DNA from: Candidatus Aminicenantota bacterium
Lineage (GTDB): Bacteria; Acidobacteriota; Aminicenantia; UBA2199
Length of the DNA: 10,392 bases
Assembly (NCBI GenBank): GCA_030671465.1
Contig: DAOVIP010000028.1
Span: forward strand, 1-10,392
Reading direction: 5' to 3'
Shown here: piece by piece, positions 1 through 6,508 of the stretch
Numbering within the stretch: position 1 is the first letter of the stretch
How the letters are laid out: each line of letters starts with the position of its first letter
Notes under the pieces: generated by a model
The model's database searches: none
Told to the model about the DNA's origin: nothing
Seen by the model: the letters and a program-made list of their open reading frames with translations, nothing else
Translations under genes and position numbers: made by a program

Positions 1-1
1 A

Positions 2-724
2 AAATATTATTTGATTGCTGAAGTTCCCCATGACAGTTCACCATTTATTTATGCAATTTCCTCTCACGTTGATCCAGGAGATTACAGAGTTGTGGTAAAA
101 AAGGGGGGTACTTACGGTAAATCTGGTTTTTTTCAAATTTCATCCTCTGGATCTGGAGATACAATAGCGGTAACATATCCCAATGGAGGTGAGGCCGAAC
201 AGGCAGGAACCCTTCAAACTGTGACCTGGACCTCAACCGGAGATATAACCAATGTAAAAATTGAATTTTCACCTGATTATGGAGTAAACTGGGGTACCCT
301 TTTTGACTCGGTTCCAAATACCGGAAGTTATACCGGTTTCATCCCCTCAGACACTCCACCTTCTGATATTTGCCTGATAAAAATATCTGATGCCGCTGAT
401 GGTTTTCCTGCTGATGTCAGTAACGGAGTATTTTCAATCTTACCGGCCTTGCCCATCAATATCATTTATCCTGCAGGGGGGGAATCCTATCAAGCAGGTA
501 CTGATACCATACCTATAACCTGGACCACATATGGATTAACCGGAGATGTCAGGATTTTTCTTGTAATAGACAAATCAAGATATTATTTGATTAATAAAGT
601 TCCCCATGACAGTTCACCATATAATTTCGCAATTCCCTCTAAAGTTCCTCCGGGAGACTATAGAATTGTAATATGGCAGAGTAAAGTTTACGATAAATCT
701 AAAATTTTTCATATCATCCTCTAA
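2..724 (+). CDS. Secreted/surface protein with tandem Kre9/KNH-like modules (5' partial)
   Basis: The frame is open from the window edge, so the true start lies upstream; the TTG at base 11 is internal, because the residues before it (KYY) belong to the repeat. In the visible 240 residues there is the tail of one module (1-47), a complete module of about 95 residues (53-146) and another (152-240). Each complete module opens with a V/I-x-YP-x-GGE...AGT...ITWT-like signature and closes with a GDYR or SDICLIKISD strand. This is typical of the Ser-Thr-rich/KNH (Kre9-like) beta-sandwich domain found in bacterial extracellular proteins. Modules alternate in two types, so the real repeat unit is 192 residues. 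A role in adhesion or surface structure is inference. The protein ends within its last beta strand with no sorting tail, and the DNA beyond the stop resembles more of the repeat, so the C-terminus is probably truncated. Confidence 0.75.
   Translation, partial: KYYLIAEVPHDSSPFIYAISSHVDPGDYRVVVKKGGTYGKSGFFQISSSGSGDTIAVTYPNGGEAEQAGTLQTVTWTSTGDITNVKIEFSPDYGVNWGTLFDSVPNTGSYTGFIPSDTPPSDICLIKISDAADGFPADVSNGVFSILPALPINIIYPAGGESYQAGTDTIPITWTTYGLTGDVRIFLVIDKSRYYLINKVPHDSSPYNFAIPSKVPPGDYRIVIWQSKVYDKSKIFHIIL
5..710 (+). repeat. 192-codon direct repeat (copies at 5-134 and 581-710)
   Basis: The stretch from tattatttga at base 5 recurs at base 581, an offset of exactly 576 bases. The block gttccccatgacagttcacc is identical in both copies. 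Similarity continues through GDYR-I/V-V to the aaatct (KS) codons and then to tcatcctct. The intervening module belongs to a different subtype, so the duplicated unit is a pair of modules. The nucleotide-level identity suggests fairly recent duplication or recombination within the gene. Confidence 0.75.
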
Positions 725-893
725 AACTGAATGATAAAATAGCAGTAACCTACCTATATTTCCTATAGCATTTCTGTTCCCAGCGCTGTGAGAAACATAT
801 ACAATGGGTATTGACAGTATACCGAGAGACAACTTCAATATAAATATAAAGGTCTGGTATTTTTTACTGGTATTGTTAATACAGTTTAAATAA
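725..893 (+). pseudogene. Decayed continuation of the KNH-module gene
   Basis: Bases 733-753 (D-K-I-A-V-T-Y) match 158-178 (D-T-I-A-V-T-Y) at 17 of 21 positions. They lie at the repeat offset minus one base and in a different frame from the upstream gene. The offset is explained by about two bases lost near 711-713 and one gained near 727-732. Further on, in a third frame, bases 792-824 encode E-T-Y-x-x-G-x-D-x-I-P, resembling E-S-Y-x-x-G-x-D-x-I-P of the last intact module; that frame stays open to TAA at 891-893. The first match is strong. The second is weaker, and the stretch between them (754-789) does not align. I read this as a relic of one more module, not a spacer with its own function. 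Confidence 0.45.
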
Positions 894-894
894 G

Positions 895-1938
895 CTATTT
901 TGTGCTGGTTTTTTCATTGTATAGATTGGCCGCCACATTTCGGACCACATAGTGTACATTTTTGTCATAGGTGAGATGCTTCAAATCCTTGAGATGAAGT
1001 TTGCTCACCAATCCCAGTGCTTTTTTCAGCGGGGTTTTGGGATTCTGTACCATTTCAAGGGTCACGGTATAATTCTTGGACCATTCCCGCTTATTGGCAA
1101 TTTTGGCGATGATTTCCTGGGGGATACTGCGGTCTCGGAGAGTCAGTAAAATTTCGTCCTCCGTAAGTTTGGGGCTCTCCAGCACAGACAAAGCCACCAG
1201 CTTATTGGCATCTTTTATCAGGATCATTCTTTCGGTTCGGCTACCGGTGAGGGCAAGTTTTATCCGTTCCGGGACGGTCAGTTCATTGATCCGTTGCAAG
1301 GTGGTGACAATTTTCTCCTGTATTTCTTCGATGGTAATTTTATCCGAATCCTCTTTTTCAGTTTCTTCATCCTTTTGCACAATATCCTGAATGTTGTCAA
1401 TAATATCCTCTTCGGAAATCAGAGCTGCCTTCTCTTCCTTCAAATAAAAATCCCTTATCTCTTGAATTTTACCTTTTATGAAGTTATTAACATGGGAATT
1501 TTTCTCCATAACATCTAAAATATTGGGATAAGCAATTAACTTAATTTGATTTTCCAGCAACATTTCCAGCATTGGAGTGTTGCCCAGTTCAGCAATTCTA
1601 ACCAGAAATTCGATCGGCAGAGCCTGGTTTTGTATCACTTTCACGACCAGATTAAGATTTCCAGTTGACAGGGCTTCAATGAGTAAATAATAAGCCACCC
1701 GGTGGTTGGCCTCTCTTTTTTCAGGGTATTGTGTTTTTACTGGTTCTGGAACGGTTTTTAACAATTTCAGGGCCTGGGTTTTCAATTCCTCTTTTTTCAA
1801 TAAAAAAACCAGGCTTTCCAGGTATTCCTCTTCGGTAAAGGGCAACTGCTTTAAAAAGAGCATATCATAAACTTCCGGCTCCACTTCCTCCTGAATGATT
1901 TTTATAACCAAAGGATTTTTAGAAATCAGCTTTGTCAT
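895..1938 (-). CDS. Helical-repeat protein of unknown function, translationally coupled to rodZ
   Basis: This 347-residue, probably soluble protein has no signal peptide or membrane segment. It is almost entirely alpha-helical, with HEAT/leucine-rich-variant-like repeats around residues 80-165. An acidic, Lys/Glu-rich linker (about 168-210) precedes a C-terminal region (about 222-340) that looks the most conserved. That region carries ERIKLALTGSRTER, LVALSVLESPKLTEDE and W-x-K-N-Y...M-V-Q-N-P-K-T-P. I recall similar C-terminal regions in uncharacterised delta-proteobacterial and acidobacterial proteins, related in style to DUF2336/LRV repeats, but no function is known to me. Its ATG overlaps the upstream stop codon as ATGA (1935-1938), so it is co-translated with the RodZ-like gene. 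A scaffolding or cell-shape-associated role would be guilt by association only. The stop codon is TAG. Confidence 0.7.
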   Translation of the reverse strand: MTKLISKNPLVIKIIQEEVEPEVYDMLFLKQLPFTEEEYLESLVFLLKKEELKTQALKLLKTVPEPVKTQYPEKREANHRVAYYLLIEALSTGNLNLVVKVIQNQALPIEFLVRIAELGNTPMLEMLLENQIKLIAYPNILDVMEKNSHVNNFIKGKIQEIRDFYLKEEKAALISEEDIIDNIQDIVQKDEETEKEDSDKITIEEIQEKIVTTLQRINELTVPERIKLALTGSRTERMILIKDANKLVALSVLESPKLTEDEILLTLRDRSIPQEIIAKIANKREWSKNYTVTLEMVQNPKTPLKKALGLVSKLHLKDLKHLTYDKNVHYVVRNVAANLYNEKTSTK

Positions 1939-2669
1939 TTTTCAAAAATAGATTCCAGATTTTGAGGTGATATTCTTATTTTTACGGGTCTTTTTTGATT
2001 TTGATATTTGGATACTTTTTTGCCATTGATGCTAAGGCTTATTGTGGAGGGATTACCAATAATGAGCAATATTTCATAACCATGGATTCTGATTTGTTCT
2101 CCACCTTTGATGATTCGCTCTATGAATTTTTTATTGCCCCGAAAGACCTGAAGCCAGCAATCTGATTGGGCGTTTATTTTTATCTGGACCGGAGAAAAAT
2201 CAGGATTTATGGTTTCATCCTGGTAATCATAAATCATGCCGGTTGCTGGGATCACTTTTGGCTTTCCCTGAAAGATATTGGCGATCTGTTCTTTATTTTC
2301 CATGAAGAAGTATGTCACAAAGATAGATATGATGACAATCAGCAGGATACCCAGAAAAAAATTTTTTCTCTTGAATCTTGAATATCTGATCTTATCGTAG
2401 TAAATAACTGGCCCAGTGGTTTTTTGATCGCCAATCCCATTGATTGATTCTCTGTGGTTTTTAAAGAAAGTGTCTTCATCCAGGTCAATGGCATTTAAAT
2501 AGCTTTTTAAGAAATTATTTAAATAAAACTTTCCGGGAATATGCTGAAATTCATTGTTTTCCAGTGCCTTTAGAATTCTTTTGCTGATGTTGGTTTTTTG
2601 TGAAATTTCTCCCAGGCTTATATTTCTGATCTCTCTTTGCTGTTTTAATATTTCACCCAAACCACTCAT
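1935..2669 (-). CDS. rodZ: RodZ-like transmembrane HTH cytoskeletal protein
   Basis: This 244-residue protein has the RodZ architecture. An N-terminal Xre/HTH_25 helix-turn-helix (residues 3-70: GEILKQQREIRNISLGEI, then ISKRILKALE, then PGKFYLNNFLKSYL) lies in the cytoplasm. A basic stretch (RFKRK, 98-102) precedes one membrane helix (about 104-122). A periplasmic beta domain of the DUF4115 type (about 161-232) carries D-C-W-L-Q-V, the GNPSTISLSINGKKV strand pair and a preceding G-G-E. RodZ links MreB filaments to the elongasome and maintains rod shape in known bacteria; that role is carried over from the family. The ATG at 2669 is fixed by an in-frame TAA at 2676-2678. There is no Shine-Dalgarno sequence, and a good promoter places the mRNA 5' end almost at the ATG. 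It is the first gene of a two-gene operon. Confidence 0.85.
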   Translation of the reverse strand: MSGLGEILKQQREIRNISLGEISQKTNISKRILKALENNEFQHIPGKFYLNNFLKSYLNAIDLDEDTFFKNHRESINGIGDQKTTGPVIYYDKIRYSRFKRKNFFLGILLIVIISIFVTYFFMENKEQIANIFQGKPKVIPATGMIYDYQDETINPDFSPVQIKINAQSDCWLQVFRGNKKFIERIIKGGEQIRIHGYEILLIIGNPSTISLSINGKKVSKYQNQKRPVKIRISPQNLESIFEK

Positions 2670-2677
2670 ACTTTTTT

Positions 2678-2705
2678 ATTTTATATGAATGGAATGATAA
2701 GTCAA
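2678..2705 (-). promoter_or_regulatory. Sigma70-type promoter of the rodZ operon, near-leaderless
   Basis: Read on the minus strand, TTGACT (2705-2700), a 16-base spacer and TAAAAT (2683-2678) form a good -35/-10 pair. Transcription should start near 2671, about two bases before the rodZ ATG. Confidence 0.55.
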
Positions 2706-2805
2706 TATACAGGAGGAGTAACCTGAAAGTTTTTAGGGAATTGAGTTGAGTTATGCCAATTCCGGTTTAAAAATGAGATTTTTATTTTAAAAAGTTCTTT
2801 AATTC

Positions 2806-2835
2806 TTGACTTAAAGCTCAAACAACCATTATAAT
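2806..2835 (+). promoter_or_regulatory. Sigma70-type promoter of the membrane-protein gene
   Basis: TTGACT (2806-2811), an 18-base spacer and a perfect TATAAT (2830-2835). The predicted start is near 2842, giving a leader of only about 13 bases with no more than a weak GAG (2845-2847) as Shine-Dalgarno. It is divergent from the rodZ promoter about 100 bases away. Confidence 0.6.
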
Positions 2836-2854
2836 TCTGATTCGAGAATAAAAT

Positions 2855-3736
2855 ATGAAATCAGCCAAATCAATTTTATTATGGGTTTTTGCAGTTGTTC
2901 TGTCTTTACTGATCGGTGTGTTCCAGAGAATGACCGGCCCTACCCATCCGGTTCGGGGTCAGGATACAATTAATGGCAAGTCGATTCAATACCGTTTACT
3001 CAGGAGCCATACTGCATTTGAAGATTTACCGGTTGCGATTAAAGCCGATACCGCTGAGGTGAAGGCTTTTCTGGCTTATAAGCGTTACAAGACCGATGAT
3101 GAATGGACTGAAATTGAAATGAAGAGAGAGGGGAATCATCTGGAAGCAAAAATTCCGGGACAACCCGTAGCCGGAAAAGTAGAATATACCATCCGGATTA
3201 AAAGCAATGATCAACAGGTAATCTTAAATCGAGGCAGGAGTATTGTTGCCCGGTTCAGGGGCAAAGTGCCGTCATTTTTTCTGATTGTTCATATCCTGTT
3301 GATGCTTCTGGGGATCATATTTGCATTGAGAACCGGGATGGAAGCCTTGAGAAAAGAGGGACGATATTTTGGATTGGTTAATTGGACGCTCTTCATTGTA
3401 TTTCTCGGTGGAATCATTTTTGGCCCCATTGTCCAGAAGTACGCATTTGGAGATTTCTGGACAGGTTTTCCATTTGGATTTGATTTGACTGATAATAAGA
3501 TTCTTCTGGCTTTCATTTTCTGGATTTTTGCCTTCTTTTTTAAGAGAAAGAGTAAATGGTGGGTGTTGGTAGCTGCCATTCTCATGATTGTGGTGTATTT
3601 AATTCCCCATTCCGTACTGGGTTCCGAACTGGATTATGAAACCGGGAAAATGAACAATAAATACAGCTTATATCAAAAACTTCCCACCCGTTTGGTTGTC
3701 TCTGAAAGAACTTTAGTCAGATTTTTCGGACAATAA
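2855..3736 (+). CDS. Polytopic membrane protein of unknown function with a periplasmic beta domain
   Basis: This 293-residue protein starts with an uncleaved signal-anchor-like helix (about 6-22). A probably extracytoplasmic, strand-rich segment follows (about 40-135), including V-E-Y-T-I-R-I-K-S, which resembles an Ig-like fold. Four further hydrophobic segments lie at about 139-160, 174-194, 214-229 and 234-252. The loop I-F-G-P-I-V-Q-K-Y-A-F-G-D-F-W-T-G-F-P-F-G is rich in aromatic residues and glycine and leads into D-L-T-D-N-K before the fourth helix. I recall similar motifs in uncharacterised membrane proteins of Bacteroidota-like genomes and do not know a function. The gene is monocistronic on its strand, and its TAA directly abuts the stop codon of the converging CARDB gene. 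No catalytic motif is recognisable. Confidence 0.75.
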   Translation: MKSAKSILLWVFAVVLSLLIGVFQRMTGPTHPVRGQDTINGKSIQYRLLRSHTAFEDLPVAIKADTAEVKAFLAYKRYKTDDEWTEIEMKREGNHLEAKIPGQPVAGKVEYTIRIKSNDQQVILNRGRSIVARFRGKVPSFFLIVHILLMLLGIIFALRTGMEALRKEGRYFGLVNWTLFIVFLGGIIFGPIVQKYAFGDFWTGFPFGFDLTDNKILLAFIFWIFAFFFKRKSKWWVLVAAILMIVVYLIPHSVLGSELDYETGKMNNKYSLYQKLPTRLVVSERTLVRFFGQ

Positions 3737-5164
3737 TTATTCTTCAATTTTGACCTGTATTGGAATAGGTTCCTGAGTGCCACCGGCCTTGCAGAAATTT
3801 CCATTGGTTACCCGGTATACTTTCTTCTCCTGGGTGTTTACCTCAATAAAGAAGTTTTTCCAGATGGAGTTGCTGAATTGATAGAGGTGGGAACTGACCT
3901 TGCAGACCTTCCAAAAGGGAACATAGATAATCTGGTTTCCAAAGGAAAGGGCTTGCATTTTTTTGGTTGCCGGTTCATAAATGATTTGGATCTTGGGCAG
4001 GAGAAGTTTAAATGATATTGGTAAGGCAATTTTACTGCCTCCTCTCACGTTGACTTTGATTTTCAGTTCCCTGGCCTTGCCACCGGTTTTACAGAATTGC
4101 CCCCCGGTTATTTCCCACACGCCCTTTTCCAGGGTGCTAATTTCCCAGTGTACATCTTTCCAGCCAACATGAGTGATTTGATATAGGTAAGCCTTCATTC
4201 TGCATTTGCGCCAGTCTTTGCCATTGGAAAAAACAATACCACTATTTACAATCTGAAGGTCATAAGTGGAAGGATTGAATTTTATCACTGTGTCGATCAG
4301 TTCCAGTATGATTTTTTTAGGCTCCTTGAATTCAACTATTATGAATCCCAGGAAAATATTGTTTTCTTCATTGAATTCATTGATGACATTTCCTGAGTCG
4401 ATCATCGCAGCCAAATAATATTTTCCAGGTGGAGTATTTTTTGGAATCATGACCGGTTCGGTCAGTTTTATGGATTTTTTTTCACCGGGCTCAAGATGAT
4501 CAATGTTTTTCCTTCCGTTTTTGAGCAAAACATCATCCTGAAATATTTCACTATAAGTGGCTTTCTGGAGGGGAATCTGCTTGTCTCTGGAGAGTACCAA
4601 ATCCAAATCGAAATTATCTGCAGCCAGGGCGCCGTTATTCTTTATGGTAATGATGATTTCCTCTTTTAAAGGTTGTCCTGAAGCAATCTTCACCGGATAG
4701 GTCAACTCCACCACCAGGTCGGGCATTTTGCAAAATGTGATTTCGTATCCCTTGAGTACCACCTGGGTTTTGGAATCACTTAGCAGGATCTGGAACCCAG
4801 GTTTCTTGGATTTCGCTTCCAGCTTTGCCATAATGTCTTTATAGTAGGTCCGATGAAATTTCACCAATAAAAATTCGTGGTCAACGATTTTGTGAAGCCA
4901 TCTGACCTTTCCGTTTTCGATTTTTCCCAGTCGGGCTTGAACGAGATCGGTTGAATCGGCAAATTCAACAAAACCGTCTATACCTTGCAGGTTATAGTTG
5001 CTAATAATGGCTTCAATATGGTTTAAATTAATCAGCAGTCTGTATTTTCCTTCTTTGACAGATGGTTGTTCCAATTTTAAAAAGGTGGCATTATTGTTGT
5101 CGGAAAATAAAAAGGAACCAAAAAAAAAGACAACCAATAATAGTACGGATAAATATTTTCTCAT
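3737..5164 (-). CDS. Secreted CARDB-domain protein with a duplicated two-cysteine C-terminal module
   Basis: Starting at 5164 gives 475 residues with a clear Sec signal peptide (MRKYLSVLLLVVFFFGSFLF, then SDNN) and an AGGAGG five bases upstream. The frame could open at 5239, but that would add 25 hydrophilic residues before the signal peptide, so it is rejected. Residues 22-147 form a strand-rich region I do not recognise. Residues 148-279 are a CARDB (cell-adhesion-related, APHP) domain: D-L-V-V-E-L, then I-T-I-K-N-N-G, L-E-P-G-E, P-P-G-K-Y-Y-L and I-N-E-F-N-E-E-N-N. Residues 299-374 and 399-474 are two copies of a module with W, two Cys, L-Y-Q and F-C-K-x-G-G positions conserved. The protein is probably periplasmic or surface-exposed and involved in binding. 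CARDB is commonly a binding or adhesion module; the partner is unknown. Confidence 0.8.
   Translation of the reverse strand: MRKYLSVLLLVVFFFGSFLFSDNNNATFLKLEQPSVKEGKYRLLINLNHIEAIISNYNLQGIDGFVEFADSTDLVQARLGKIENGKVRWLHKIVDHEFLLVKFHRTYYKDIMAKLEAKSKKPGFQILLSDSKTQVVLKGYEITFCKMPDLVVELTYPVKIASGQPLKEEIIITIKNNGALAADNFDLDLVLSRDKQIPLQKATYSEIFQDDVLLKNGRKNIDHLEPGEKKSIKLTEPVMIPKNTPPGKYYLAAMIDSGNVINEFNEENNIFLGFIIVEFKEPKKIILELIDTVIKFNPSTYDLQIVNSGIVFSNGKDWRKCRMKAYLYQITHVGWKDVHWEISTLEKGVWEITGGQFCKTGGKARELKIKVNVRGGSKIALPISFKLLLPKIQIIYEPATKKMQALSFGNQIIYVPFWKVCKVSSHLYQFSNSIWKNFFIEVNTQEKKVYRVTNGNFCKAGGTQEPIPIQVKIEE
3743..4270 (-). repeat. Tandem protein module, 100-residue period, paired cysteines
   Basis: Residues 299-374 (bases 4270-4043) and 399-474 (bases 3970-3743) of the CARDB protein align without gaps at an offset of exactly 100. 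Conserved pairs are W318/W418, C321/C421, L327-Y328-Q329 with L427-Y428-Q429, W335-K336 with W435-K436, E341/E441, T344/T444, E346-K347 with E446-K447, T353/T453, F357-C358-K359 with F457-C458-K459, and G361-G362 with G461-G462. The Cys-to-Cys spacing is 37 residues in both copies. The DNA has diverged, so the duplication is old. Confidence 0.75.
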
Positions 5165-5169
5165 TTTTT

Positions 5170-5175
5170 CCTCCT
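5170..5175 (-). promoter_or_regulatory. Shine-Dalgarno AGGAGG that decides the CARDB-gene start
   Basis: The minus strand reads AGGAGG, five A residues, then ATG (5164). It fixes the start at the signal-peptide methionine instead of the in-frame ATG at 5239. Confidence 0.85.
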
Positions 5176-5227
5176 CTTTGCAGTCTAAAAAGGCCATGCT
5201 TTTTGAGTCCAACTCTTGCCTGAATTT

Positions 5228-5256
5228 AGTATATGACAAATAAAATTCTTTTTCAA
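5228..5256 (-). promoter_or_regulatory. Sigma70-type promoter of the CARDB gene
   Basis: On the minus strand, TTGAAA (5256-5251), a 17-base spacer and TATACT (5233-5228). The predicted start near 5221 gives a leader of about 57 bases carrying the Shine-Dalgarno. Confidence 0.5.
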
Positions 5257-5265
5257 TTTTTAAAT

Positions 5266-5294
5266 TTGCAGTTTATTGAGGTATATGGTAAATG
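5266..5294 (+). promoter_or_regulatory. Possible weak promoter of the kinase gene
   Basis: TTGCAG (5266-5271), 17 bases, TAAATG (5289-5294). The predicted start near 5301 would make the kinase mRNA almost leaderless, which fits the lack of a Shine-Dalgarno. The -10 match is poor, so this is tentative. Confidence 0.3.
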
Positions 5295-5304
5295 AAATAA
5301 TCAT

Positions 5305-6201
5305 ATGAAACAATTTTTAGAGAATAAGCTCAAGGGTATCATAAAAATCGAAAAGATTGAAGGTGAAGCATCCAGAAGAGAGTTTTACCGGATTTTTCTG
5401 GGTTCCGGTACTGTAGTCGCCATGGCCTATCCAGAAGAAAACCGAGATGAAATTGAAAAAGTCATCAATCTCACCAATTTATATGCAAAACACAAAATTC
5501 GGGTACCCGATATTATTGATGTCATCGACAACTGTGTTGTATTGCAGGAGGATCTGGGGAATCAATTGTTTCAAAATTTTTTTAGCCGGTTAGGGCTAGA
5601 GCAGAAAAAGAGAGTATTGGAATCAATTGCAGAAATTTTATCCAGAATAAGATCAATTCCTGTCAATCAAACCAATTCAACTCTGGATCACAAGAGAATG
5701 AAATGGGAAATGGACTTTTTTTTATCCAATTTCGTTGAAAAACTCTATCACCCGCATAAATCTATCCAGGTGCTCACCGATGAAGTCCATGGCCTGGTGG
5801 ATGATATTCAAACTAAGCCTACTTTTGCCCATCGGGACTTTCACACCCGGAATATGTTGGTTTGCCGCGAAGAAATATATCTGGTGGACATTCAGGATTC
5901 ACTGATAGGTCCTGAATATTACGACCTGGTCTCATTTGCTTTTGATTCATATCAGAACTTGGGTTCTCTGCGAGAGGATTTTTTCAGGTTTTTTAAAGAT
6001 AGAGGATATGTCCTAAACGAACAGCAGCTTTACCTGACTGCCCTTCAGAGAAATATCAAAGCTCTGGGTACTTTCGGATTTCAGATAAATGTAAAGAATA
6101 ACCGGAAGTATAGAAAATATATAAAGCCAACGATTGAACACATCCGGTCAAATAGTCTGGCCGCGTTATATGTGCCCTCGCTTCTGGATTTGTTTGTTTG
6201 A
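5305..6201 (+). CDS. APH-fold kinase, AmgK-like (probable MurNAc/GlcNAc anomeric sugar kinase)
   Basis: This 298-residue cytoplasmic protein has the aminoglycoside-phosphotransferase fold. G-E-A-S-R-R-E-F-Y-R-I (20-30) matches the nucleotide-loop motif of the AmgK group (AmgK: D-S-S-R-R-x-Y-F-R). E-D-L-G (82-85) is the hinge motif, H-R-D-F-H-T-R-N (176-183) the catalytic loop, and L-V-D-I-Q-D-S-L-I-G-P-E-Y-Y-D-L (193-208) the metal-binding loop. AmgK phosphorylates MurNAc/GlcNAc at C1 in a peptidoglycan recycling route that bypasses GlmU. The motifs support that subfamily over antibiotic kinases, but substrate choice is inference, and the usual uridylyltransferase partner MurU is not adjacent. 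An in-frame TGA at 5293-5295 bounds the start, making 5305 the first ATG. No Shine-Dalgarno is visible. The gene converges with the DUF3467 gene across 37 bases with no obvious terminator. Confidence 0.8.
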   Translation: MKQFLENKLKGIIKIEKIEGEASRREFYRIFLGSGTVVAMAYPEENRDEIEKVINLTNLYAKHKIRVPDIIDVIDNCVVLQEDLGNQLFQNFFSRLGLEQKKRVLESIAEILSRIRSIPVNQTNSTLDHKRMKWEMDFFLSNFVEKLYHPHKSIQVLTDEVHGLVDDIQTKPTFAHRDFHTRNMLVCREEIYLVDIQDSLIGPEYYDLVSFAFDSYQNLGSLREDFFRFFKDRGYVLNEQQLYLTALQRNIKALGTFGFQINVKNNRKYRKYIKPTIEHIRSNSLAALYVPSLLDLFV

Positions 6202-6238
6202 ATATTTGATGCGATTCCGGGAAAACATTAATGAATGA

Positions 6239-6508
6239 TTATTGTTCTGGTTCTTTGGATATGACCCCTTTTTCAACCAGAAGACTGACCTGTTTGTTCA
6301 CTGCATCGGCGAAACGCAAAAAATGGGGGATGGTTAGATGGACATAGGTTTGAATATTGATATGGTTGGCATCTTTGATTTCCCTGATTCCCATCCCCAT
6401 ACAAACCTCTTCAGGATTTACATTAAAGGAAATTAAATTGGAATAGATATGCCCGGCATTTTCATCCATGATTTCAATTTTTTCAGTTTTTTCCACCAAG
6501 CACCTCAT
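6239..6508 (-). CDS. DUF3467-family small protein
   Basis: The 89-residue product has the DUF3467 pattern: H-I-Y-S-N-L-I-S-F-N-V-N-P-E-E-V near residues 20-35, a beta-rich middle, then H-L-T-I-P-H-F-L-R-F-A-D-A-V-N-K-Q-V near 57-73, ending in a helix. Known members have no established function. It is small, cytoplasmic and without a signal peptide. The ATG at 6508 overlaps the sulfotransferase stop as ATGA, which implies translational coupling. A GTG four codons later (6496) is a possible alternative start, with AGGTG a few bases before it; I prefer the ATG because of the overlap. The link with a sulfotransferase is unusual and may be incidental. Confidence 0.75.
   Translation of the reverse strand: MRCLVEKTEKIEIMDENAGHIYSNLISFNVNPEEVCMGMGIREIKDANHINIQTYVHLTIPHFLRFADAVNKQVSLLVEKGVISKEPEQ

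Noticed and set aside
2711..2718. AGGAGGAG as a plus-strand ribosome binding site
   Set aside because: No start codon with an open frame follows at suitable distance, and it lies upstream of the predicted promoter of the 2855 gene.
2775..2790. AAAAAT-GAG-ATTTTT hairpin between the divergent rodZ and membrane-protein promoters
   Set aside because: It is pure A/T pairing in an AT-rich intergenic region, so chance is likely; no repeat of it occurs elsewhere in the window.
5187..5204. AAAAAG-GCCATG-CTTTTT hairpin in the CARDB-gene leader as a riboswitch or attenuator
   Set aside because: The stem is a weak six pairs, almost all A-T, with no alternative pairing to the Shine-Dalgarno that I can see.
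5165..5239. 25-residue N-terminal extension of the CARDB protein from ATG 5239
   Set aside because: It would put hydrophilic sequence before an evident signal peptide, and AGGAGG sits five bases before ATG 5164.
4998..5243. 81-codon plus-strand ORF opposite the start of the CARDB gene
   Set aside because: It is antisense to the signal peptide and N-terminal region; the K-rich tail is just the complement of the hydrophobic signal sequence and leader.
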